Shown here in pieces: positions 26,685-34,096 of a DNA stretch of 64,000 nt; positions within the stretch are counted from its first letter, which is position 1; each line of letters opens with the position of its first letter. The notes below the pieces were generated by a model. It worked only from the letters and a program-made list of their open reading frames with translations, searched no databases and was not told the DNA's origin. Source of the stretch: Nocardia xishanensis NBRC 101358. Lineage in GTDB: Bacteria; Actinomycetota; Actinomycetes; Mycobacteriales; Mycobacteriaceae. The position numbers and the translations under genes were made by a program. The stretch covers positions 1 to 64,000 of the forward strand of contig NZ_BDCF01000039.1 in the NCBI RefSeq assembly GCF_001613365.1, written 5' to 3'.

Positions 26685-27191
26685 ATGCAGAACGACCTCG
26701 AGCAGGCGCGCGCCGGGTTCGACGCGGTGCTCGCCGCGGCGGACTATCCCGTCTGGGTGGTCACCACGGCGGCGTGCGGAATCCGCGCGGGGTGCCTGGT
26801 CGGCTTCGGTACCCAGGTGAGCATCGATCCGCCACGTTTCGTGGTCGGTCTGTCCGAGAACAACCACACCTTCCGTGTCGCCGCCGACGCCGAATATCTC
26901 GCGGTGCACCTGCTGACCGAGGACGACGGGCCGATCGCGCGGCTGTTCGCCACCGAAACCGGCGACACCACGGACAAATTCGCGCGCTGCGAGTGGACCG
27001 AGGGCCCGCACGGGCTGCCGATCCTGAGCGCAGCGCCGTACTGGTTCACCGGGCGGATCCTGGCCAGGTACGACTTCGGCGACCACGTCGGCGTGGTCCT
27101 CGAACCGACCGCGGGACACGCCGCCGACTCGGCGCGTCCCGCGCTGCGCACCCGGGCGGTCGCCGATCTTCCCCCGGGCCACGAGGCCTGA
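26685..27191 (+). CDS. Flavin reductase-like (FMN-binding split barrel) protein
   Basis: This 168-residue protein matches the flavin reductase domain that supplies reduced flavin to two-component monooxygenases: YPVWVVTTAA at the N-terminus, CLVGFGTQVSIDPPRFVVGLS (residues about 37-57), and HTFRVAADAEYLAVHLL. ATG 26685 follows GAAAGGGA. No partner monooxygenase is adjacent. It is convergent with the EphD-like gene. Confidence 0.83.
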   Translation: MQNDLEQARAGFDAVLAAADYPVWVVTTAACGIRAGCLVGFGTQVSIDPPRFVVGLSENNHTFRVAADAEYLAVHLLTEDDGPIARLFATETGDTTDKFARCEWTEGPHGLPILSAAPYWFTGRILARYDFGDHVGVVLEPTAGHAADSARPALRTRAVADLPPGHEA

Positions 27192-27215
27192 GACGTCGCG
27201 GTCGCCGGTGCCGCG

Positions 27216-28154
27216 TCAGCCGCGGGGCATGCTGCTGTCGGCCGCGGCCAGGTCTTCGACGAAGTTGCCGACCGCCTCGGCGACCAGCAGCGGATCGGTG
27301 CTGGGGAGCCAGTGGTCGGCGGGGATCGAACAGCGCCACAGCCGGTCCACCCAGCGGGCGCTGCCGTAGTAGAGGAACGGCGGGACCAGCACGTCGGTGG
27401 TGTCGACCACCATCTGCACCGGCACCGCGGTCGACCGCGGACGCGGGCACACCAGCCTGGGCACCAGATTGGCGTGCACGATGCGCGCGCCCGTGAGCAG
27501 ATCCGCGCGCCAGGTCGGTGCGATGGGCGCGTGTGCCGCTGGGATGCCGCCGAGCCGTTCGATGAGCCAGGTGCGGACGCGGGGTGGATAGGTGACGCGC
27601 AGCGCGGCCGTGCGTGCCGAGCCGGCGCCGTGCCGCCAGAACTTGCGGTCGGTCGCCAGCCGCCGGATCCGGTGCGGCCGCGCGGCGAGCTCGCGCAGCT
27701 GGGCGCCGAGGTGATCGAGGTTGGGCCCGGAGATGGCGGTGAAGGAGGCGATCCTGGTGTTGGCGCGCGGATCGCAGACCGCCTCCCACCCCTGGATCGC
27801 GCCCCATCCGTGCCCGCAGACGTGCGCGGGCCGGTTCGGGCTGACCGCGTCCACCACGGCGAAGAGATCGTCGGCCATTCGATCGAGGCGGAAAGCGCTT
27901 GCGCCGGAGGGTGTTTCGGAGTCGCCGTGGCCGCGTGCGTCGTACGCGACGACGCGGAAGTCGTCGGCGAGCAGCGTGGCGACCTCGCGCCACACCAGAT
28001 GGGTGTCGCTGAGACCGTGCATCAGGACCAGCGGGACGCCGCGCGGGTCGCCCCATTCGAAGACCGCGAGGTCGCCGTCGGCGCCGCGGATCCGGCGCGC
28101 TCGTCGCGGGAGATGTGTCCCGCGCGGTCCGATGCTTTCGAACGATTCGGTCAT
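27216..28154 (-). CDS. EphD-like alpha/beta hydrolase lacking the nucleophile
   Basis: This 312-residue protein resembles the hydrolase half of mycobacterial EphD: VLMHGLSDTHLVW oxyanion region, YDARGHGDSE, FTAISGPNLDHL and a C-terminal ADHWLP His. At the nucleophile elbow the family reads HDWG, but here it reads GHGWGA, so Gly116 replaces the catalytic Asp. Classical epoxide hydrolysis is therefore unlikely unless another residue substitutes. The SDR half found in full EphD is absent. ATG 28154 follows GAGGCGAG. It is divergent from the TetR gene at 28340, with two matched palindromes between them. A sequence error at the one codon is a possible alternative. Confidence 0.8.
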   Translation of the reverse strand: MTESFESIGPRGTHLPRRARRIRGADGDLAVFEWGDPRGVPLVLMHGLSDTHLVWREVATLLADDFRVVAYDARGHGDSETPSGASAFRLDRMADDLFAVVDAVSPNRPAHVCGHGWGAIQGWEAVCDPRANTRIASFTAISGPNLDHLGAQLRELAARPHRIRRLATDRKFWRHGAGSARTAALRVTYPPRVRTWLIERLGGIPAAHAPIAPTWRADLLTGARIVHANLVPRLVCPRPRSTAVPVQMVVDTTDVLVPPFLYYGSARWVDRLWRCSIPADHWLPSTDPLLVAEAVGNFVEDLAAADSSMPRG

Positions 28155-28198
28155 GTACTCGCCTCGGTCACTGTCCATCGGGGGTGCGGAGTCCCGAA

Positions 28199-28213
28199 CG
28201 TACTGCCGGTACG
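28199..28213. promoter_or_regulatory. Candidate operator, CGTAC-N5-GTACG (site 1)
   Basis: CGTAC-TGCCG-GTACG sits inside a longer palindrome GAACGTAC...GTACGTTC (28196-28216). It is 45 nt upstream of the EphD-like gene. It shares arms and spacer length with site 2 at 28311. Probable binding site of the adjacent TetR regulator. Confidence 0.6.
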
Positions 28214-28310
28214 TTCCACGATACTGACAGTGGTCAGGCACGAGAGCAATGGTCGGAGAATCGGCGATGATATGAGCTGGATCACTCCGGTATGGCCTGT
28301 GGCCGGCAGG

Positions 28311-28325
28311 CGTACCGGCGGTACG
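28311..28325. promoter_or_regulatory. Candidate operator, CGTAC-N5-GTACG (site 2)
   Basis: CGTAC-CGGCG-GTACG matches 12 of 15 positions of site 1 and lies 14 nt before the GTG start of the TetR gene. The pair suggests one regulator controlling both divergent transcripts. Confidence 0.6.
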
Positions 28326-28339
28326 GGTAGGCTGCGCAC

Positions 28340-29035
28340 GTGGCCCGCACGCATGGCAGAACCGCGAGGACGACGATCACCCGCGAGGAGATCGTCGACG
28401 CGGCCGTGCGGGTCATCGATCGCGACGGCCCACGGCCGAGCATGGACGACATCGCCAAGGAAGCGGGCATCACCAAACCGCGCCTGTACCGGCGGTTCGC
28501 CGACAAAGCCGATCTGTACACCGCGATCGGCGACCGGATGGCCAGATCCGCCGCGGGCGGCGCGGGTGGCAATCTCACCCTGGTGCTGCAACCGCCGCGT
28601 ATCGCACTGCGCCGCTTGCTGGCCGGATACGCCAGCAGTATTCGGCAGCACCCCAACGTCTTTCGCTTTCTCGGTCAGGCGCAGGTGAGCCAGCGGGCAG
28701 ACGGTTCGGTGCTGCAATTCGACCTCGGTCGCGCGGCGGCGGATCGCTTCACCCGGCAGGCCCGCGAGATCGCCGAATCCGTCTCGATCGACCCCGCGGG
28801 AGTCGACTATCTCGCCCGCGCCGTCGTCGGTTCGGTCGTCGCCGTCACCGATCTGTGGCTTGGCGAGTCCGGCCGCCCCGACCCGGCCGGCACGGCCGAA
28901 TTCGTCGACCGTACCGCCGAATTCGTCTGGGGTTTGATCGACGGATTCCTGCGCGCGCAGGGCATCACCGCCGACCCCGACTCGCCGATCTTCACGACCC
29001 TGGCCACCGTGAATTCTCAGCGCCCCACGGGCTGA
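28340..29035 (+). CDS. TetR-family regulator, divergent from EphD-like gene
   Basis: This 231-residue protein has an N-terminal HTH (DDIAKEAGITKPRLYRRFAD, residues about 34-53) and a long C-terminal helical domain. The start is GTG 28340. The two CGTAC-N5-GTACG palindromes in the divergent spacer are the likely targets, which would make it an autoregulator and a repressor of the EphD-like gene. The acyl-CoA dehydrogenase downstream has its own -35/-10 candidate, so it need not be part of the same transcript. Confidence 0.88.
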   Translation: MARTHGRTARTTITREEIVDAAVRVIDRDGPRPSMDDIAKEAGITKPRLYRRFADKADLYTAIGDRMARSAAGGAGGNLTLVLQPPRIALRRLLAGYASSIRQHPNVFRFLGQAQVSQRADGSVLQFDLGRAAADRFTRQAREIAESVSIDPAGVDYLARAVVGSVVAVTDLWLGESGRPDPAGTAEFVDRTAEFVWGLIDGFLRAQGITADPDSPIFTTLATVNSQRPTG

Positions 29036-29083
29036 CCCGACCCGGTCCCTCGCATCACCAGGGACGAACTCGCGGCCGAGTTG

Positions 29084-29112
29084 TTGACAAGCTGCCAATA
29101 GTGCTGGAATCT
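29084..29112 (+). promoter_or_regulatory. Candidate housekeeping promoter for acyl-CoA dehydrogenase
   Basis: TTGACA (29084-29089) is a consensus -35, followed after 17 nt by GAATCT (29107-29112), a fair -10. It lies 55 nt before the ATG at 29167. Confidence 0.5.
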
Positions 29113-29166
29113 GATGGCGGTGGACCGGCATCGAGGCCGGGCCGAGGTGAGCAAAGGATCGAGACC

Positions 29167-30312
29167 ATGGCACGGGCCGCGTGGAGTGACGACGAGGTGG
29201 AGGCCGTGCGCGACCTCGCACGGACGTTCTTCGAGAAGGAAGTCGTCCCGCACGAGGAGAAGTTCGTCGGGCAGGGCCACCCCGACCGGCATCTGTACAA
29301 CCGGGCGGGCGAGCTCGGTCTGTTGTGCACCGCGATCCCGGCCGAATTCGGCGGTGGCGGCGGCACATTCGCGCACGAGGCGGCGATCATCGAAGAGCAG
29401 GCCTTCGCCGGCGACGGTTCGCTCGGCATGGCGGTGCACAGTTCGATCATCGCGCCGTACCTCATCGAATTCGGGTCCGAGGACCTCAAGCGGCGGGTGC
29501 TGCCCAAGGCGGCCAGCGGCGAGATGGTGCTCTCCATCGGCATGACCGAACCGAGCACCGGCTCGGATCTGCAGAACATCAAGACCCGCGCGGTGCGTGA
29601 AGGCGACGAGTACGTCATCACCGGCTCGAAGATCTTCATCACCAACGGCTGGCTCTGCGACGGCATCATCATCGCCGCCAAGACAGACCCGTCGAAGGGA
29701 GCGGCGGGCGTCTCGCTGATCTTCGCCGAGGTCGGCGACGACACCCCGGGCTTCACCCGCGGCCGCATCCTGAACAAGATCGGCGGCAAGGCGCAGGACA
29801 CCGCCGAACTGTTCTTCGACGGACTCCGGGTGCCCGCGTCCAACTTGCTCGGCGAGGCCGAGGGCCAGGGTTTCTACCAGATGATGCAGCTGCTGGCCCA
29901 GGAGCGGCTGGTCACCGCGATCCTCGCGACCGCCATGATGGAGAAGGCCGTCGAGCTGACGGTCGACTACACCAAGGGACGCGAGGCGTTCGGCAAGCCG
30001 CTGTTCGCGATGCAGAACACCAAGTTCGAGCTCGCCGAGTGCGCGACGCTGGCCAAGGTCTCCCGCACTTTCCTCGACGACGCGATCGTCAAGCATCTGC
30101 GCGGCGAGCTCGACATCCCGACCGCGGCCATGTCCAAATACTGGATCACCGACCAACTCGGTATCGTTGTCGATCGCTGCCTGCAATTGTTCGGCGGCTA
30201 CGGCTATATGACGGAGTATCCGATTTCCCAGCTCTACACCGGCGCCCGCGTCCTGCGCATCCTGGCGGGCAGCAACGAAGTGATGAAGGATCTCATTGCG
30301 CGGTCTCTCTGA
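29167..30312 (+). CDS. Acyl-CoA dehydrogenase
   Basis: This 381-residue FAD enzyme oxidises acyl-CoA to trans-2-enoyl-CoA, as in beta-oxidation. Motifs include MTEPSTGSDLQNIKT (FAD/acyl-CoA contact), GSKIFITNGW, and the C-terminal QLFGGYGYMTEYPISQLYTGARVLRILAGSNEVMKDLIA, which is split here into QLFGGYGYMTEYP and RVLRILAGSNEVMK. ATG 29167 follows AAAGGA. Its stop overlaps the next TetR gene by 17 nt, implying translational coupling. Chain-length preference cannot be told. Confidence 0.92.
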   Translation: MARAAWSDDEVEAVRDLARTFFEKEVVPHEEKFVGQGHPDRHLYNRAGELGLLCTAIPAEFGGGGGTFAHEAAIIEEQAFAGDGSLGMAVHSSIIAPYLIEFGSEDLKRRVLPKAASGEMVLSIGMTEPSTGSDLQNIKTRAVREGDEYVITGSKIFITNGWLCDGIIIAAKTDPSKGAAGVSLIFAEVGDDTPGFTRGRILNKIGGKAQDTAELFFDGLRVPASNLLGEAEGQGFYQMMQLLAQERLVTAILATAMMEKAVELTVDYTKGREAFGKPLFAMQNTKFELAECATLAKVSRTFLDDAIVKHLRGELDIPTAAMSKYWITDQLGIVVDRCLQLFGGYGYMTEYPISQLYTGARVLRILAGSNEVMKDLIARSL

Positions 30313-30970
30313 AACCCGAAGCGGCGGAACCTCCCCGGCGGCGTCGAACGCCGCCGCCGACGGGTCACCGCGCAGGCGCAGGCTCGAACCCGACGAGCGG
30401 CGCGCGCAGATCCTCGCCTGCGCGATCGACATGTTCGGCGAGCGTCCCTACGCGGCGGTGTCCACCGCGGAGCTCGCGCAGCGCGCCGGGGTGGCCCGCG
30501 GCCTGATCAACCATTACTTCGGCAACAAGCGCGACCTGTATCTCGCCGTGGTGCGCCGCATGGTGACCCTGCCCAAGCTGGACGCCATGGTCGCGCCGGT
30601 CGGCACCGATCGCGAGCGCGTCGACGCCAGCGTGCACTGGCTGCTCGACACCATCGGCGAGCACGGCAGCACCTGGGTCAAGGTCACCAGCCACGAGGGC
30701 GTCGGCGACGATCCCGAGGTGCAGCAGATACTCGACGAGGCCGACGACGCCGCCGCCGAGCGCACGCTGGTGATGGTCGGGCTGGCCGATTCTGCACACA
30801 GTGCGGAACTGCGCGCGATGGTGCGGGCCTACGGTGGGCTGGTGAAGGTCGCGGGACGAGAGTGGATCACCCGCGGCAATCTGACCCGCGAACAGGTACA
30901 CGAACTGCTCGCCGACATGCTGTTCACCCTGGTCACCGAGACGATGCCGAAGGTCGACAGCCGGCGCTGA
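30296..30970 (+). CDS. TetR-family regulator translationally coupled to acyl-CoA dehydrogenase
   Basis: This 224-residue regulator has an HTH (STAELAQRAGVARGLINHYF, residues about 56-75) after an unusually long basic, disordered N-terminus (RRRRLEPDERRAQ). The only reasonable start is TTG 30296, inside the dehydrogenase gene, preceded by GAAGGA with 5-6 nt spacing. No ATG or GTG exists before the HTH. Overlap with the dehydrogenase suggests it senses an acyl-CoA made by that pathway, which is inference. Confidence 0.83.
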   Translation: MRGLSETRSGGTSPAASNAAADGSPRRRRLEPDERRAQILACAIDMFGERPYAAVSTAELAQRAGVARGLINHYFGNKRDLYLAVVRRMVTLPKLDAMVAPVGTDRERVDASVHWLLDTIGEHGSTWVKVTSHEGVGDDPEVQQILDEADDAAAERTLVMVGLADSAHSAELRAMVRAYGGLVKVAGREWITRGNLTREQVHELLADMLFTLVTETMPKVDSRR

Positions 30971-31523
30971 CCGTGGGGGCGGGCGGCGTCGCACGGCGCG
31001 CACGATGCCCGATCTGCCGGAATCGCTCGGTCGGATCGGCCATTTGGCCGGAGAAGAGTACTCGAAATATTTGCCGTTTCTGTTTTCACATTTGGTAGCC
31101 GGAAGTAAGCTGATCTGGACGCCTTTCCGCCGCTGAACCAGGGTGGACCGTCGTCGCGGTCGTGGCGGCGTTCCCGTCGGTTTGCTCGCGACCCGCGGAG
31201 AGCCCGTTACCTGATGATCACGCACCGGCCAGTTGCCGGTCGGCGTGCCGATCTGGACGCGTGGGCGTCGTGCCGCCCTGTCCGCCCTCGGCAGACCTGG
31301 GTGACCAGAGATGGACGTCAGCGACTACGACCTCGCGACTTCTCGGCATGCGCTCACGGGGACATCCCCCGGCGACCGGCAGACCACGCCTGCCCACCAG
31401 GGCTCGGCGGGGTAGCCCGTCGGCAGAACTGCTCCGGGCTATCGGCGAGGCGCCCCCGGCCCACCACCCCAAACGGCTGTCTCGGGCACTCGTGAACTAT
31501 TCGATCGAATCAAGGGATTGCAC
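30971..31523. other. Long intergenic region without a convincing gene
   Basis: The 553 nt hold only short overlapping open frames of shadow-like composition. The segment 31030-31110 is more AT-rich than its surroundings (TACTCGAAATATTTGCCG) and could contain a promoter. ACCGGC/GCCGGT (31225-31241) is a small inverted repeat. The leader of the small secreted peptide gene must lie in the last part, with AAGGGA as its ribosome site. Confidence 0.45.
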
Positions 31524-31712
31524 ATGTCTGGCAAAATCATCAAAACCGCCGCTGCGACCGCGATAGCTCTCCCGCTGTGTTTCCTCGCGGCTCCCGCGGC
31601 CTCGGCGGATTCTTCTCCCGCGCAAGTGACTCCGGTTTCCGCCGCAGCCACTCCGGCCGGGGGGTCCGTCGTCCTCTGCGTGCCGCTCGGCAGCGTCGTT
31701 TGGTGTATCTGA
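31524..31712 (+). CDS. Small secreted peptide with C-terminal Cys-bounded hydrophobic tail
   Basis: This 62-residue precursor has a clear signal peptide (KIIKTAAATAIALPLCFLA, cleavage after ASA near residue 29). The mature part of about 33 residues begins with an Ala/Pro/Thr-rich stretch and ends VVLCVPLGSVVWCI. Two cysteines bracket nine hydrophobic residues at the C-terminus and could form a disulfide loop outside the cell. ATG 31524 follows AAGGGA. No modification or export gene lies beside it. It could be a cell-envelope peptide or an antimicrobial-type peptide; function unknown. Confidence 0.7.
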   Translation: MSGKIIKTAAATAIALPLCFLAAPAASADSSPAQVTPVSAAATPAGGSVVLCVPLGSVVWCI

Positions 31713-31751
31713 GATCGTCGAGCTCGCTGTATGTCGGATAGCCTGGGCCGG

Positions 31752-32105
31752 CTAACGCGGTCGGCTCAGGCGTTCGGGGCGGCGTGCGGCGCTGTAGTGC
31801 ACCGGACGCAGGCCGCCTGGCGCGTGGCCCTGCCTGCCGTAGCGTAGTTCGATCATTTGCTGCCGCCGATGTTCGATCATCAGCGCGCCGACTCCGAGAG
31901 ACCACAGCAGCGCCGTGGCGATCGCGCCGAGCCGCGTCCAGCCGGGATAGCCGTACCCCGCCGCGGTCAATGTGCACGCCATCGCGACGACCCCGAGTGC
32001 GCACAGCACAATTCCGGGCATGTTGTGGTTATCGTCGAGCATATCGCCCGCTTGGGCATGCCAGAGCCGCTTTTCGTCGCCCGGTGAAGCGGTAGGTTCG
32101 GGCAT
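31752..32105 (-). CDS. Small two-helix membrane protein (UsfY-like)
   Basis: This 117-residue protein has two predicted membrane helices, MPGIVLCALGVVAMACTLTA (about 29-48) and LGAIATALLWSLGVGALMI (about 59-77), and a basic C-terminal tail. The arrangement and the N-terminal polar DEKRLWHAQAGD stretch recall UsfY-type proteins of mycobacteria, but I hold this loosely. ATG 32105 follows AGGAGG at good spacing. It is divergent from the gene at 32328. Confidence 0.65.
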   Translation of the reverse strand: MPEPTASPGDEKRLWHAQAGDMLDDNHNMPGIVLCALGVVAMACTLTAAGYGYPGWTRLGAIATALLWSLGVGALMIEHRRQQMIELRYGRQGHAPGGLRPVHYSAARRPERLSRPR

Positions 32106-32327
32106 CGGTTCCTCCTGAGGTGAACCAGCGCATTATCAGCGATATCACCGCTAGCTCAGCATGAACCTGTCGCGCCGCGGGAGCGAGCGTTGTGCCGAGT
32201 TCGTTATTCCGATCCGATCAGACAATTCGGTCTTATTGCGGCATTTCCTCCGTATTCTGTCTGCGTATCGGGCGGGGCCGGACAGCCCGGGTTCCTGCGC
32301 GAGAGTTTTGACGCGAGAGGGACCTGA

Positions 32328-33005
32328 ATGGCACGCACGCAACAGTGGCAGGAGCGCGAGCGCTGGCCGGAGACTTGGCCGGACGAGCAGGAACCGGACG
32401 ATCCGCACCTGTACGAGTCGCGGCCGATCGTCAATCCCTACGCGATCGTCGCGCTGGTGGCCGCACTGCTCGCGCTGTTCCCGGTCGCGATCGTCTTCGG
32501 GTTCATCGCCTTCAGTCACCCGCGCGGCCGCGTGATGGCCTGTTTCGCGCTGTTGCTCGGCGCGGCCGAGATAGCGGCGGTGGCGGGATTCTTCGTCATG
32601 GCCGGAAATGTCTTGCCCGACAGCGTTTCGCGGGCCGGTCAGGCGACAGCGACGACCACCGCCCAGGTGACGACGGTCGCCACCACTTCGGCGCCGACCA
32701 CGCTCGCTCCGCCGCCGCCCGCGACCACCACCCAGCCGGCGGCGCGCAAGGGCGGGGCCTGCACCGAAACCCAAGCGGCCCTGATCGGGTCCGCGGCAGA
32801 CGGTGGCACGCTGCTATGCCTTGCGAACGCGTCCGCCGAAAGCGGCTACCAGTGGTCGGGCCCCTACAACGTCGGCACCGGCGTCTACGAAGCGGGCTCG
32901 AAGTGCGACTCCTCGGTCGCCAAGACCGGCCGCACGTCGGACGGTCGCGCCCTGGTGTGCGAGACCCAGGGCCGGGGCGGGGTCTGGGTGCTCTGGACGG
33001 ATTAG
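32328..33005 (+). CDS. Membrane-anchored protein with DUF4190-like helices and exported C-terminal domain
   Basis: This 225-residue protein has a polar N-terminus and two membrane helices (IVALVAALLALFPVAIVFGF and AEIAAVAGFFVMAG). A Thr/Pro/Ala-rich linker (ATTTAQVTTVATTS) leads to a ~80-residue C-terminal domain with four Cys and two similar halves, each with a G-x-LLC/ALVC strand and a YQW/VWVLW aromatic end. The linker is typical of wall-spanning proteins. ATG 32328 follows GAGAGGGA. Function unknown. Confidence 0.75.
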   Translation: MARTQQWQERERWPETWPDEQEPDDPHLYESRPIVNPYAIVALVAALLALFPVAIVFGFIAFSHPRGRVMACFALLLGAAEIAAVAGFFVMAGNVLPDSVSRAGQATATTTAQVTTVATTSAPTTLAPPPPATTTQPAARKGGACTETQAALIGSAADGGTLLCLANASAESGYQWSGPYNVGTGVYEAGSKCDSSVAKTGRTSDGRALVCETQGRGGVWVLWTD

Positions 33006-33018
33006 CCGCGCCGGGCCC

Positions 33019-34020
33019 TCAGTCCGCCTTCTTCGCCCGGCTGGGCTGCACACGCGGCGGCTCGTTTGGCATCTTCGGGTACTGCGGTGGCCAGGGCGCG
33101 TCCATCAGGCCGGCGGCCATGTCGCGGTCGGACATCTCGAGCAGCGGTTCGATGGACTGGGGCGCCCGGTCGGCCCAGGGGTCGCCGTGCGCGGCGAGCC
33201 GGGCGGGGACGGTCGCGATGGTCAGCTCGTCCGGTGCGACGGTGGCCAGATCGTCCCAGGAGATCGGCGTCGAGACCTGCGCGCCCACCTTCGGACGCAC
33301 GCACCACGCGCCGAACACAGTTTTGTGCGGCGCGTTCTGGTTGAAGTCGACGAACACCCGGTGGCCGCGCTCCTCTTTCCACCACTGCGCGGTGATCCGA
33401 TCGGGGTGCCTGCGCTCGAGTTCCCTGGCCAGCGCGACGGCGGCCGCCCGCACCTGGTAGCCGTCCCATTTCTCTTGCAGCGCCACATAGATGTGCAGGC
33501 CGCGCGACCCCGAGGTCTTGACCCGGGACTCGATGCCGAGTTCGGCGAACAGGTCCCTGGTGAGCACGGCGGCGTGCTTCAGATCCTCGAAGGTGATACC
33601 GGGGGCGGGATCGAGGTCGATGCGCAATTCGTCGGCGATGCGCAGATCGGCGACGTGATTGGGCCAGACGTGGAAGCCCAGGCAGCCCTGGTTGACGGCC
33701 CACAGAATGTGCGCGAGATCGTGGGCGACCAGCGCGTCGCTGGTGGTGCCGTTCGGGGTGGAGACCTCGACGGTGTGCAGCCAGTCGGGCGCGGATTTGG
33801 GCACCCGCTTCTGGAACCAGGACTTGCCCGACGCCCCATCGGGATAGCGCTCCAGCAGCAGCGGCCGGTCCCGCACGACGCCGAGGAACGGCCCGGCCAC
33901 CGCCTGGTAGTAGCGCACCAGGTCGAGCTTGGTCTCGCCGCGTTTGGTGAAGTAGACCTTGCCGGGATTGCTGATCGTCACGGTTCTGCCGTCGACCTCG
34001 ATGTCCACCGACTCGCTCAT
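33019..34020 (-). CDS. LigD-type primase-polymerase (stand-alone)
   Basis: This 333-residue archaeo-eukaryotic primase-type polymerase is related to the polymerase domain of LigD and to the stand-alone mycobacterial protein encoded beside LigC. It carries IDLDPAPG (the two catalytic metal-binding Asp), SGSRGLHIYVAL with the catalytic His, and a FVDFNQNAPHKT third-Asp region. It can add nucleotides during end joining or gap repair. ATG 34020 lies inside the end of a dispersed repeat that provides GAGGTGAAGG as ribosome site. The ligase gene lies immediately upstream. No Ku gene is present in the window. Confidence 0.9.
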   Translation of the reverse strand: MSESVDIEVDGRTVTISNPGKVYFTKRGETKLDLVRYYQAVAGPFLGVVRDRPLLLERYPDGASGKSWFQKRVPKSAPDWLHTVEVSTPNGTTSDALVAHDLAHILWAVNQGCLGFHVWPNHVADLRIADELRIDLDPAPGITFEDLKHAAVLTRDLFAELGIESRVKTSGSRGLHIYVALQEKWDGYQVRAAAVALARELERRHPDRITAQWWKEERGHRVFVDFNQNAPHKTVFGAWCVRPKVGAQVSTPISWDDLATVAPDELTIATVPARLAAHGDPWADRAPQSIEPLLEMSDRDMAAGLMDAPWPPQYPKMPNEPPRVQPSRAKKAD

Positions 34021-34096
34021 GCCTTCACCTCGCTGGCGCTCGGCTCCGGCATGCGCGAGGCGCGCTGGCACTTGATTCGCTCACTTCGTTCGCTCA
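34018..34096 (-). repeat. Dispersed ~79-bp repeat, copy 2 (between ligase and polymerase)
   Basis: Read on the minus strand it begins with TGAGCGAACG, whose first three bases are the ligase stop codon, and ends GAGGTGAAGGCATG, whose last three are the polymerase start codon. It fills the entire junction between the two genes. It is homologous to 7450-7527 on the plus strand. A shorter related sequence lies at 43391-43426. Confidence 0.85.

Noticed and set aside
31162..31566. Open frame in the gap before the small secreted peptide
   Set aside because: Composition looks random and Arg/Pro-rich, no ribosome site, and it overlaps the well supported peptide gene in another frame.
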